Positions 25,478 through 35,620 of a stretch of 64,000 nt of DNA are shown here, piece after piece. The notes under the pieces were generated by a model that did not search any database, was not told where the DNA came from, and was given only the letters and a program-made list of their open reading frames with translations. Numbering within the stretch: the stretch's first letter is position 1; each line of letters opens with the position of its first letter. Made by a program: the position numbers and the translations under genes. The DNA is from Kitasatospora cineracea (lineage in GTDB: Bacteria; Actinomycetota; Actinomycetes; Streptomycetales; Streptomycetaceae): positions 62,001-126,000 of the forward strand of contig NZ_RJVJ01000005.1 in the NCBI RefSeq assembly GCF_003751605.1, in the 5' to 3' direction.

Positions 25478-26308
25478 GTGACCGACCAGCAGCGCCCCGT
25501 CCCGACCGGCCGTCGACTCGACCTGCTCGCCGACTGCTCCGCCTGCTTCGGGCTGTGCTGCGTCGCCCTGCCCTTCGCCAAGTCCGCGGACTTCGCGGCG
25601 AACAAGAGCGCGGGCACGCCCTGCCGCAACCTCCAGGCCGACTACCGCTGCGGGATCCACCCCGCGCTGCGCGAACGCGGCTACCAGGGCTGCACGGTGT
25701 TCGACTGCTTCGGTGCCGGGCAGAAGGTCTCCCAGCACACCTTCGAGGGGCGCAGCTGGCGCGAGGACCGGGAGACCGCCCGGCAGATGTTCGAGACCTT
25801 CCCGGTGATGCGCCAACTCCACGAACTGCTCTGGTACTTGGCCGAAGCGCTGGAGCTGCCGAAGGCCAAGCCGGTGCACGCCGAACTCCGCCGGGCGCTG
25901 GACGGGATCGAACAGCTGACCCGCCGGGACGCCGCTGCGCTGCTCGCCGCCGACGTGCCCGCGATCCGCGCCGAGACCAGCGAACTCCTCCTCAAGGCCA
26001 GTGAGTTGACCAGGAACGCGCTGCCCGGGAAGAAGCGCAACCACCGGGGCGCCGACCTGATCGGGGCCCGCCTGCGCGGTGCGGACCTGCGCGGGGCCAA
26101 CCTGCGCGGCGCCTACCTGATCGCGGCCGACCTGTCCGGCGCCGACCTGCGTGACGCCGACCTGATCGGCGCGGACCTGCGCGATGCCGACCTGCGGGGC
26201 GCCGACCTGACCGGGGCGCTGTTCCTCACCCAGTCCCAACTCAACGCCGCCAAGGGCGATTCCACCACCCTCCTCGGCGCCGTGCTGGCACGCCCCGCGC
26301 ACTGGTGA
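25478..26308 (+). CDS. Cys-rich N-terminal domain plus pentapeptide-repeat protein
   Basis: Product of 276 aa from a GTG with GGAG upstream. Residues 15-85 hold a cluster of cysteines (CSACFGLCC, CRNL, YRCGIHPALRERGYQGCTVFDC), probably a metal or FeS site of the YkgJ type. Residues 185-250 are about twelve pentapeptide repeats (GADLIGARLRGADLRGANLR...), which form a right-handed quadrilateral helix. The combination is found as a conserved actinobacterial protein without known function. It is divergent from the SpoIIE gene. Confidence 0.85.
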   Translation: MTDQQRPVPTGRRLDLLADCSACFGLCCVALPFAKSADFAANKSAGTPCRNLQADYRCGIHPALRERGYQGCTVFDCFGAGQKVSQHTFEGRSWREDRETARQMFETFPVMRQLHELLWYLAEALELPKAKPVHAELRRALDGIEQLTRRDAAALLAADVPAIRAETSELLLKASELTRNALPGKKRNHRGADLIGARLRGADLRGANLRGAYLIAADLSGADLRDADLIGADLRDADLRGADLTGALFLTQSQLNAAKGDSTTLLGAVLARPAHW

Positions 26309-26442
26309 GAGCACGCGGGGGCGCGGAAGGGGGGCGCGCGGGGGCGCGCGCAGACCCGTGAATCGGGATTAATTGCCTGCGGTCAGGGCGGAACCGGGCG
26401 TATGGTCATGAACTCCCCGACGCGAGAGGAGGATCATCCGCG

Positions 26443-26688
26443 ATGGGAATGTTCAAGGACGCACCGCCCAGCGAGCATCCGGACTTCACCCAACTGCGTT
26501 TCATGGCAGCCGGCACGCCCTCGTGGTGGAAGCGCAACCGCCACAAGACACTCGGCGTGGCGGGCCTGCTGGTCGGCTTCTGGCTGGCCAGCCACTACAA
26601 CACCGCCGCCCCCGCCGCTTCCTGCACCCCGACCGCCACCACGGCCACGTCCGCACCCGCCCCCCAGGGCGAGGCCGCCGGGCGCTGA
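26443..26688 (+). CDS. Small single-pass membrane protein of unknown function
   Basis: Product of 81 aa. It has a soluble start (MGMFKDAPPSEHPDFTQL), one transmembrane helix near 37-50 (TLGVAGLLVGFWLASH) and a Thr/Ala/Pro-rich tail. The ATG follows GAGGAGGATCATCCGCG. No family recognised. Confidence 0.65.
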   Translation: MGMFKDAPPSEHPDFTQLRFMAAGTPSWWKRNRHKTLGVAGLLVGFWLASHYNTAAPAASCTPTATTATSAPAPQGEAAGR

Positions 26689-26791
26689 ACACCCGTTCGG
26701 CAACGCCGAGTCGGAGCCCGCAGGGGCGGTGGCCGGGCATGCGCGGGGCGTGCGTGGGGACGTGCGCGGAGATGTACGCGGTCATGAAGAA

Positions 26792-26835
26792 GGCCCCCGG
26801 CACCCTCCCGACCAGGGGAGAGGGCGCCGGGGGCC
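26792..26835. terminator. Strong hairpin before the sulfur island
   Basis: Arms 26792-26806 and 26821-26835 form a 15-bp GC stem with one mismatch. It lies 49 bp past the end of the leftward rhodanese gene at 26885 and would end that operon. Confidence 0.75.
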
Positions 26836-26884
26836 GAACCGGCCGAGGCGGAAACCCGGCCGACGAGGCGTCAGTTCGTGCGCG

Positions 26885-27460
26885 TCACTTGCCGCCGTCG
26901 CGCAGCGCGGTGAGCGTCGCGTCGAGCGCGGCGCCGGAGTTGCGCGGGCGGTTGTACGGGAGCTTGCCCAGCAGCGAGCCCATCGTGCAGGTGTTGCTGA
27001 CGGCCGAGAACAGCAGGCCGCCGCCGACCGCGGCCGACACCCAGCGCACGCCCGGGACGGCGAGGTCGACGACGACACCCACCAGCACCAGCGAACCCGC
27101 CACCAGCCGGACCTGCCGGTCCATCGCCCAGCGGACCTTCTGGCCCGGCACCCGGTTCAGCGCCCTGCCGTTGGCCGCCCAGGCGGCGGTGCCGCCGTCG
27201 ACGAGCAGCGCCTGCACACCGGCCGCGGCCAACCGCTCGCAGGCGTTCAGCGCACGGGCGCCGGACGCGCAGGTGACGGCCAGCTCGCCGCGCCCGGCGG
27301 CGGCCCGCAGCGCGGGCAGGGCCTGCGACAGCTGGTCGAGCGGCACGTTGTGGGCGCCGGGGATGTGGCCGCCGGCGAACTCGCCGGGCGAACGGACGTC
27401 GATGACGATCAGCTGGTGCAGGCGGGGCTGGAGCTGGTCGACGGTCAGGGGAGTGGTCAT
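26885..27460 (-). CDS. Rhodanese fused to a two-helix membrane domain
   Basis: Product of 191 aa. Residues 1-110 are a rhodanese domain with the active Cys64 in AVTCASGARA, which would carry a persulfide. Residues 115-165 form two membrane helices of the DUF2892 type (VAGSLVLVGVVVDLAV; WVSAAVGGGLLFSAVSNTCTMGSLL). It is last in a leftward operon with a sulfite-exporter-like gene and another rhodanese gene, so it is part of reactive-sulfur handling at the membrane. Confidence 0.9.
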   Translation of the reverse strand: MTTPLTVDQLQPRLHQLIVIDVRSPGEFAGGHIPGAHNVPLDQLSQALPALRAAAGRGELAVTCASGARALNACERLAAAGVQALLVDGGTAAWAANGRALNRVPGQKVRWAMDRQVRLVAGSLVLVGVVVDLAVPGVRWVSAAVGGGLLFSAVSNTCTMGSLLGKLPYNRPRNSGAALDATLTALRDGGK

Positions 27461-27603
27461 CGGAGCGGATGAACCTTTCGGGGGGACCCGGCGCGTACGG
27501 GCGGCCGGGGGAGGGGGAGGGGGAAGGGGGAAAGGGAGACCGGGGAGGCGTCCGTGCGGCGGGCGTTGCCGGGGGAGCGGAGGGGTGCGCACGGGACGGG
27601 GCG

Positions 27604-29159
<1,556 letters not shown>

Positions 29160-29236
29160 GATGTCCTCCAGGGGTGGCGGGGCGGTGCGTGAGGGTTCCG
29201 GCGGCTCTCCGGGCGGCGGGTCCGTTTTCCGGGAAG

Positions 29237-29286
29237 ATACCGGTGGGGGTATATCGTTGGTTTCGAGCATATACCCCCACCGGTAT
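29237..29286. promoter_or_regulatory. Pair of inverted CstR-type operators
   Basis: ATACCGGTGGGGGTAT at 29237-29252 and its exact reverse complement at 29271-29286 are separated by 18 bp. AT-AC/GT-AT ends around a G or C run are the standard CsoR/CstR site. The pair sits upstream of the leftward rhodanese-TSUP-rhodanese operon. Confidence 0.85.
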
Positions 29287-29325
29287 CAACCAGCCAGCCC
29301 TCCTGGCAGCGAACTGCCTGCAACA

Positions 29326-29341
29326 ATACCCATGGGGGTAT
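29326..29341. promoter_or_regulatory. CstR-type operator upstream of the MBL-rhodanese gene
   Basis: ATACCCATGGGGGTAT is nearly palindromic and belongs to the same site family as the inverted pair. It lies 54 bp before the rightward start at 29396. Confidence 0.8.
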
Positions 29342-29395
29342 CGAAACCGACCGGGCCGTGCCCGGCGTCCGCCCGACGCAGAGAAGAGGACCCTC

Positions 29396-30765
29396 GTGTT
29401 CTTCGCCCAGTACTACCTCGACTGCCTCTCCCAGGCCTCGTACCTGATCGCGGACGAGACCACCGGCCGCGCCGTGGTGGTCGACCCGCGCCGGGACGTG
29501 GACGAGTACCTTGCGGAGGCCGAGGCCCGCGGCTTCACGGTCGAGGGCGTCATCAACACCCACTTCCACGCCGACTTCCTCTCCGGCCACCTCGAACTCG
29601 CCGCCCGCACCGGCGCCTGGATCGGCTACGGGCGGCGCGCCGAGACCGAGTACCCGATCCGCAAGCTCGCCGAGGGCGAGCGGATCAGCCTCGGCGAGGT
29701 CGTCCTGGAGATCATGGAGACGCCGGGCCACACCCCCGAGTCGATCAGCGTCCTGGTCCGCGAGCGGGCCGCCGACCCCGTCCCGTACGGGGTGCTCACC
29801 GGCGACGCACTGTTCGTCGGCGACGTCGGCCGCCCCGACCTGCTGGCCTCCGTGGGCGTCACCGCAGACCGACTCGGCCGGATGCTCTACGACAGCGTCC
29901 AGCACAAGCTGATGGCGCTGCCCGACGAGGTCCGGGTCTTCCCCGCGCACGGCGCCGGCTCGGCCTGCGGCAAGAACCTGTCCACCGAGCGGCAGTCCAC
30001 CATCGGGCAGCAGCGCGCCACCAACTACGCCTGCGCGCCGATGACCGAGGACGAGTTCGTGGGCATCGTCACCGCCGGACAGCCCACCGCCCCCGGCTAC
30101 TTCGGCTACGACGCCGACCTCAACCGCCGCGACCGCGAGCTGTTCGACGCCGCCGCCCTCGCCGTCCCGCTGGACGCCGACGCCTTCCTCGCCCGGCGCG
30201 CCGACGGCGTCGTCGTGGTCGACGCCCGCGACCCGCTGGAGTTCGCCGCCGGACACCTCGCCGGAGCCGTCAACGTCCCCGCCGACGGGCGCTTCGCCGA
30301 GCAGTCCGGCACCGTCCTCGACCCGGCCTGGCCGCTGCTGGTGATCGCCCCGAGGGTCGCGAGCAGGAGACCGTCACTCGGCTCGCCCGGATCGGCTTCG
30401 ACCGCGTCGCCGGCTACCTCGCCGACCCCGAGACCGCCTTCCGCACCGTCCCCGAGCAGATGCGCCAGGCCCCCCGCCGCACCGTCGCCGACCTGCGCAC
30501 CGAACTCGCCGGCGCCGAACCGCCGTTGGTCGTCGACGTCCGCGGCGAGGGCGAGCGCGCCGAGGGCCGCATCCCCGGCTCCGTCCATCTCCCGCTGGCC
30601 GAACTCCCGCACCGCCTCGGCGAGATACCGCAGGACCGCGCCGTCGTGGTGCACTGCGCCGGCGGCCACCGCTCCTCCATCGCGGCCAGCCTGCTGCGCC
30701 ACCACGGCCACCCGCAGACCTCCGACCTGCTCGGCGGCTACGGCGCCTGGGCCGCCGCGGCCTGA
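29396..30765 (+). pseudogene. Persulfide dioxygenase-rhodanese (CstB-like), broken by a one-base frameshift
   Basis: The GTG start follows AAGAGGA. The first part (to about 30350) is a metallo-beta-lactamase-fold persulfide dioxygenase with the iron site HFHADFLSGH, then a first rhodanese-like domain (VVVVDARDPLEFAAGHLAGAVNVP). The frame breaks in the C run at 30348-30351; restoring one C joins VIAP to EGREQETVTRLARIGFDR. The second rhodanese follows, with active Cys in VVVHCAGGHRSS. A repaired product would be about 456 aa and would oxidise persulfide to sulfite and transfer sulfur. If the break is real, only the dioxygenase part is made. Confidence 0.82.
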
Positions 30766-30839
30766 ACCGGCCGACCGCGCAGCAGCGGAGCGGGGAACGT
30801 CCGGCGGACGGGGGAATGAGCCGTCCGCCGGGCGGGTTG

Positions 30840-30855
30840 ATACGGGCGGGGGTAT
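30840..30855. promoter_or_regulatory. CstR-type operator upstream of the first CstR-like gene
   Basis: ATACGGGCGGGGGTAT differs from the 29237 site at two positions. It lies 110 bp before the repressor start and suggests autoregulation. Confidence 0.75.
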
Positions 30856-30965
30856 GAGCAGAACGACACGACGCGTGCCACGGTGTACCAGGACCGGCTG
30901 ACGCGCGGCACGGAACACAGGGACGGGCGGCGGAGGCCGCCCGCCGAGCACGAGGAGGAGACCCG

Positions 30966-31232
30966 ATGCAGGTGGGCGACGAGGCCGTCGGCGCGGTACT
31001 GAACCGGCTGCGCCGGGCACAGGGCCAGCTGGCCGGCGTGATCGCGATGATCGAGGCCGGCCGCGACTGCAAGGACGTGGTGACCCAGCTCGCCGCCGTG
31101 TCCCGGGCCCTGGACCGCGCCGGGTTCAAGATCGTGGCCAGCGGGATGCGCCAGTGCATGGCCGAGGCCGAGGAAGGCACCGCCCCGATGAGCGAGGCCG
31201 AACTGGAGAAGCTCTTCCTGGCCCTGGCCTGA
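30966..31232 (+). CDS. CsoR/CstR-family (DUF156) persulfide-sensing repressor
   Basis: Product of 88 aa, all helical. The two conserved cysteines are Cys35 (GRDCKDVV) and Cys64 (MRQCMAE). Copper sensors of the family carry a His four residues before the second Cys; here that residue is Gly60. This and the sulfur genes around it point to a CstR-type persulfide sensor and not a copper sensor. It probably represses the rhodanese and persulfide-dioxygenase promoters through the ATAC...GTAT sites. Confidence 0.88.
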   Translation: MQVGDEAVGAVLNRLRRAQGQLAGVIAMIEAGRDCKDVVTQLAAVSRALDRAGFKIVASGMRQCMAEAEEGTAPMSEAELEKLFLALA

Positions 31233-31269
31233 GCCGACGACCGTACGACAGCGACAACGACAACGACGA

Positions 31270-31295
31270 CGCACCGCGCGCTCCGGCGCGGTGCG
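31270..31295. terminator. Hairpin between the two CstR-like genes
   Basis: CGCACCGCGC (31270-31279) pairs perfectly with GCGCGGTGCG (31286-31295) over a 6-nt loop. It can serve both convergent genes. Confidence 0.7.
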
Positions 31296-31414
31296 TGACG
31301 AGGCGGCGTACGGCGAAGAACGCGCCGCCCAGGGGAACGTGCCGCCACGAGAGGCCGCAGAGCGGCACGACAGCAGCGTGCGCAGGCAGGCGGACGGGCG
31401 GCTGGGCAGGCCGG

Positions 31415-31681
31415 TCAGGCCAGGGTCAGGAACATCTTCTCGAGTTCCGCCTCGCTCATCGGCGCGGCGCCCTCCTCGGCCTCGGCCAGGCACTGCCGCA
31501 TCCCGCTCGCCAGGATCTTGAACCCGGCGCGGTCCAACGCGCGCGAGACGGCGGCGAGTTGTGTGACCACGTCCTTGCAGTCGCGACCGGCCTCGATCAT
31601 CGCGATCACGCCGTTCAGCTGGCCCTGTGCCCGGCGCAGCCGGTTCAGCACAGCGCCGACGGCCTCCTCGTCCACCTGCAT
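31415..31681 (-). CDS. Second CsoR/CstR-family repressor, inverted duplicate
   Basis: Product of 88 aa, identical to the 30966-31232 product at 80 of 88 positions. Changes include Gly4Asp, Asp5Glu, Ala23Asn and several Leu/Met swaps; both Cys and the Gly at the former His site are kept. The genes face each other across 182 bp. I do not see a clear ATAC...GTAT site upstream, only an imperfect ATACGGGAGACACCCC near 31719, so it may not be autoregulated like its twin. Confidence 0.88.
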   Translation of the reverse strand: MQVDEEAVGAVLNRLRRAQGQLNGVIAMIEAGRDCKDVVTQLAAVSRALDRAGFKILASGMRQCLAEAEEGAAPMSEAELEKMFLTLA

Positions 31682-31815
31682 CGAACACCTCCTCGCCCTT
31701 TTCTGAACTCGCCCGATCATACGGGAGACACCCCGCCGTTCCGTCCCGGCCACCGTTCGGGCACCGCGGGCACACGAACCGCCCGAGTCGCCCGAGTCGC
31801 CCCCGACCTGCCCGG

Positions 31816-32819
31816 TTACCGCCCGGCCTCCGCCGCCACGCCCGCGGCCGCGCCCGCCAAGCCCGCGCCCGCCACGCCCGCGCCCGCCGTCCCGACCGTG
31901 CCGGTCCCGACCGGGCCCGCTCCGGCCGGGCCCGGCCCGGAGGCACCCGGGCCGCGGACCGGACGTTCGACGGGGTGGGCGCAGGCCGCGCAGCCGGGGG
32001 CGTCGGACGGGGTGCCGTCCGGGAGGCGGCGCCGGTCGACCACCCGCTGGGCGGCCGCCGCGAGCTGTCGGCGGCCCGGGAACAGCGCGGGCGGCAGCTG
32101 CGGCAGGAACTCGACCTCCGCGGTCAGGCCGCGCACCGACACCACCCGCCACATCGAGGCCAGCAGCCCGTCCTCGCCGACGAACGCCGGCGCGGTGCTC
32201 GGCCGCCCGTCCGCGGTGCGGTAGCGCAGCGTCAGCGGCTGCACCGGCACGTCGGCCCGCACCGCCGCCTCGAACAGCGCCGGGCGGAACCGGCCGCCGC
32301 CGCGCCCGCACCAGGTGCTGCCCTCCGGGAAGACCACCACCCGCTCGCCGCGGCGCAGCGCCGCGGCGATCTCCTCGACCGTGCCGGGCAGCGCCCGCAG
32401 CCGGTCCCGGTCGATGAAGATGGTGCCGCCCCAGGAGGTCAGCGGGCCGAGCACCGGCCAGCGGCCGACCTCGGTCTTGGCCAGCATCCGGCCCGGTCGG
32501 ACGGCCGCGACCAGCAGGACGTCCAGCCACGAGACGTGGTTGGACACCAGCAGCGACCCGCCGGCCTGCCGGCCCGGCGCGGCGATCGGCCGCACCCGCA
32601 CGCCCAGCGAGGCCAGCAGCAGCCGCGACCACCAGCGCACCAGCCGCTCCGCCGGCAGCCAGGCCAGCGCGCGCACCAGCGGCGCCACCAGCACTCCGGC
32701 GACCAGCACCGTCAGGCACCCGGCCAGCCGCAGCACCCGGTGCGCCACCCCGCGCGGGGCCCGGCGACCGTCACACAGTCGCCGGGCGTGCACGGTGCGG
32801 TCGGCAGCCAGGCGCTCAT
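31816..32819 (-). CDS. 1-acylglycerol-phosphate/lyso-ornithine acyltransferase (PlsC/OlsA-like), N-terminal frameshift
   Basis: PlsC-family acyltransferase. The catalytic motif is NHVSWLD, and the acceptor-binding motif is FPEGSTWCG. One membrane helix precedes the catalytic domain; the C-terminal 70 residues are Gly/Ala/Pro-rich. The ATG at 32819 overlaps the stop of the upstream acyltransferase gene by ATGA and gives the usual start MSAWLPTAPCTP. That frame leaves the catalytic frame near 32750, where one G seems missing in a GGGG run. An uninterrupted frame is open up to 32874, with GTG 32793 as an alternative start. Confidence 0.75.
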
Positions 32820-33742
32820 GCCGCCGTCGCCGTTCCGCGCGAAGCGCCTTCGTCGGCGAGCGAGTTGGCGGCAACCGGGTCGGCGGCGGGACGGGTGTCC
32901 CCGCCGGTGATCGCGGAGAGCGGCAGGTCCGCCGCCGCGGCCAGGAAGTGCCGCAGGTAGCGCGGGTCGGTGCGCTCCAGCGACAGCAGCACGTACAGGT
33001 CGGCCACGTTGAAGTCCGGGTCGTACGCGGGCTCGCCGCACACCCAGGCGCCCAGCCGCAGGTAGCCGCGCAGCAGCGCGGGGACCGGGGTGCGGCCCGC
33101 CCGGGCCACGCCCTCGGCGGACCACGGGCGCAGCGGGGCGACCCGGTACTGCTGCGGGGCCAGGTGCTTGGCGGAGACGGTGTCCCACACCCCGGCGGCG
33201 GTCGCGCCGCCGTCGGCCAGCGGGATCGAGCAGCAGCCGGCCAGCCAGGCGTTGCCGGTGGCGGTCATGTAGCGGGCGATGCCGCCCCACATCAGGTTGA
33301 TCACCGCGCCGTTGCCGCGGTGCGCCGCGGTGATGCAGGACCGCCCGACCTCCACCATGCCGTCCCGCAGCCCGCCCAGCCGGGCCAGGTCGAACTCGGT
33401 GTCGGAGTACAACCGGCCCGCGCGGCGCGCCTGTTCGGGCCGCAGCAGCCGGTAGGTGCCGACCACCTCGCCGGTGGGCTGCTCGCGCACCAGCAGGTGG
33501 TCGCAGAACTCGTCGAACGGGTCGGCGTCCAGGCCGGGCAGCGGCGAGTCGAGCACCGCGCCCATCTCGTCCGCGAACACCTGGTGGCGCAGCCGCTGGG
33601 CGGCCCGCACGTCCTCCGCGGTGCGGGCGAACACCAGCTGGTACGAGGGCTGTCGGGGCTCCGGGAGCCGGCTCGGGGCGAGCCGGGCGGCGGCCGGGGC
33701 GGTGGCGGGGAGCTGTCCGGGACGGGCGGGGGCGGTGGTCAT
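32816..33742 (-). CDS. GNAT-fold N-acyltransferase, ornithine lipid synthase OlsB-like
   Basis: Product of 308 aa. It fits the OlsB/hemolysin-like GNAT family: YQLVFARTAEDVRAAQRLRHQVFADEMG, DHLLVREQPTGEVVGTYRLL, VEVGRSCITAAHRGNGAVINLMWGGIARYM and ACCSIPLADG-like AGCCSIPLADG. OlsB attaches a 3-hydroxyacyl chain from ACP to ornithine; the coupled PlsC-like enzyme would then add the second chain. That pathway is inferred from the gene pair. Confidence 0.82.
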   Translation of the reverse strand: MTTAPARPGQLPATAPAAARLAPSRLPEPRQPSYQLVFARTAEDVRAAQRLRHQVFADEMGAVLDSPLPGLDADPFDEFCDHLLVREQPTGEVVGTYRLLRPEQARRAGRLYSDTEFDLARLGGLRDGMVEVGRSCITAAHRGNGAVINLMWGGIARYMTATGNAWLAGCCSIPLADGGATAAGVWDTVSAKHLAPQQYRVAPLRPWSAEGVARAGRTPVPALLRGYLRLGAWVCGEPAYDPDFNVADLYVLLSLERTDPRYLRHFLAAAADLPLSAITGGDTRPAADPVAANSLADEGASRGTATAA

Positions 33743-34075
33743 GGCGGGACTCTCCGGGATCTCGGGGCGCGATAGGGTGGCGACGGACGGCACGGGACGA
33801 CACGCAACGACACGAGCGCTCGCACCCGGACCACCGGTCGGGCGGTACCGGCCGCGGGCGGCTCCCGTATGTCTCCCCGACCCGCCTGGCACTGAGGTGG
33901 ACGGCCGAGGGAGACCAGATGTGCACATGCTGAATGCCAGGTACGGCCCCTCCGGGGCGCCCTGACCCCCGCACCCGCCCCGGCCTGCGGACAGCATGAG
34001 CCGGACGCCCCGCGGCCACCCGTCGGACGCCGACTCTTCCCCCGGGGGCCACGGCGCTCTGCCAGCGTTCCCGAC
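33743..34075. other. 333-bp divergent intergenic region
   Basis: No gene is seen. It holds the promoters of the leftward olsB/plsC pair and the rightward mannosyltransferase genes. The only clear element is ATGTGCACAT at 33919-33928, a perfect 10-bp palindrome. Confidence 0.5.
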
Positions 34076-35620
34076 ATGCCGAACACGGGCGCGAACGCCT
34101 ACCCGAGCCGGTACCGGTGGCTCGGACTGCTGGGCTCGCTCGCCCTCGCGGCCGGCGCACTCACCTCCGGCGCCCTGCCCGCCGCCGCGACCGGTCCCAC
34201 CCTGCGCGCCTCCGGCGGCGCGGGCACCGTCCTGGTCTTCGCGGGCCTGACCGTCCTCACCGCCGCCTGGCTCCTGCTCGGCCGCTCCGCCGACGCGCCA
34301 CCTGCCGACGCGCTGCCCGCCGAAGCCCTGTCCGTCGGCGCGCTGCCCGCCGAAGCCCCGTCCGTCGGCGCGCCGCCCGGCAACGGCCTTCCCGCGGCCG
34401 GCCGTTTCGCCGCCCGCACCCGCTGGCTGACGGCCACCCTGGCCTGGTGGGCCGCCCCGCTGCTGCTCCTGCCGCCGCTGTTCAGCCGCGACGCCTACAG
34501 CTACCTCGCCCAAGGGGCCATGCTGGCAGGCGGGTTCGACGTCTACGCGGACGGGCCCGCCGCGCTCGGCGGCCCGATCGCCCAGCAGATACCCCAGGTC
34601 TGGCAGCACACCCCGGCCCCCTACGGGCCCGCCTTCCTGCTGCTGGCCCGGGCCGCCGCCCCGCTCGCCGACCACCCGTACGCCGGGGTCCTGCTGCTGC
34701 GGCTGGCCGCCGTCCTGGCCGTCGCCGCCCTGGCCGCCCTGCTCCCGGCCCTCGCCCGCGCCCTGGGCACCGACCCGGCGGCCGCGCTGCGGCTGGGCGC
34801 GCTCAACCCGCTGGTCCTGCTGCACCTGGTCGCCGGGGCCCACAACGACGCCGCTCCGCTCGCCCTGATGCTCGCGGGCCTGCTCGCCGCCACCCGCCGC
34901 CGGCCCCTGCCGGCCGCCGCCCTGATCACCCTGGCCGCCCTGACCAAGGCCCCCGCCGCCCTCGCCCTCCCCGCCGCCTGGTGGCTCGCCACCGCCGTCC
35001 CGTCCCCGGACGGCCCGCCCCGTTCGGACGCGACCCCCGCCCGCGGCCACCGGTTCCGCTGCGCCGCCGCGGTCCTGGCGGTCGCCGCCGGCACCACGGC
35101 CGTCGTCACCGCCGTGGCCGGGACCGGCTACGGCTGGGTCTCCGCGCTGACGACCCCGGCCACCGCGAGCAGTTGGTCGCCGAGCAGCGGGCTGGGCCGA
35201 CTGGCCGCCGCGCTGGCGGGCGTCGCGCCGGAGGGGCCGGTGGCGGGCGCCCGGCTGCTCGGGGCGGGGGTGGCGATGGCGCTGGTCGTCCTGCTGGCGG
35301 TGCGGGTGGCGCGGCGGGGGAGCGGGCCGGTGGCGGCCCTGGCGCTCGCGTTCGGGGCGGTGGTCGCGCTCGGACCGGCCTTCCGGCCCTGGTACGCGCT
35401 GTGGTGCGCCGTCCCGGCCGCGCTCGCGGCCCGGACCGCCGGTGCCCGCAGGGCGGTCGAACTCGCCTGCGCGGCACTGGCGTTCGCCGTCATGCCGGAC
35501 GGATTCGAGCCGGACTCCGCCGAGTTGGTGCTGGCCGCCGGCGGCCTCGTCCTCGGGGCGGTCGCAGTCATGCTGACGGAGCGTCAACTCACTTTCCAGG
35601 AAAGGCAGCCGGCGTGCTGA
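34076..35620 (+). CDS. Polyprenol-phosphomannose-dependent alpha-1,6-mannosyltransferase, MptB-like
   Basis: Product of 514 aa with about a dozen membrane helices (GT-C fold). The loop with SRDAYSYLAQGAMLAGGFDVYADGP carries the acidic residue expected to be catalytic, and LNPLVLLHLVAGAHNDA is typical of MptA/MptB. It would extend a mannan backbone from polyprenyl-phosphomannose on the outer face. The cytoplasmic loop at residues 72-103 is a repeat of ALPAEA/SVGA units. It overlaps the next gene by 7 bp. Confidence 0.83.
   Translation: MPNTGANAYPSRYRWLGLLGSLALAAGALTSGALPAAATGPTLRASGGAGTVLVFAGLTVLTAAWLLLGRSADAPPADALPAEALSVGALPAEAPSVGAPPGNGLPAAGRFAARTRWLTATLAWWAAPLLLLPPLFSRDAYSYLAQGAMLAGGFDVYADGPAALGGPIAQQIPQVWQHTPAPYGPAFLLLARAAAPLADHPYAGVLLLRLAAVLAVAALAALLPALARALGTDPAAALRLGALNPLVLLHLVAGAHNDAAPLALMLAGLLAATRRRPLPAAALITLAALTKAPAALALPAAWWLATAVPSPDGPPRSDATPARGHRFRCAAAVLAVAAGTTAVVTAVAGTGYGWVSALTTPATASSWSPSSGLGRLAAALAGVAPEGPVAGARLLGAGVAMALVVLLAVRVARRGSGPVAALALAFGAVVALGPAFRPWYALWCAVPAALAARTAGARRAVELACAALAFAVMPDGFEPDSAELVLAAGGLVLGAVAVMLTERQLTFQERQPAC
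35574..35586. repeat. TGACG-GAG-CGTCA dyad inside the MptB-like gene
   Basis: Exact copy within the last 16 codons, encoding LTERQ. It is followed by the start of the next gene 27 bp later. Confidence 0.65.

Noticed and set aside
23360..26314. A 984-codon reading of the SpoIIE gene
   Set aside because: The part upstream of 25117 is low-complexity and antisense to the pentapeptide-repeat gene.
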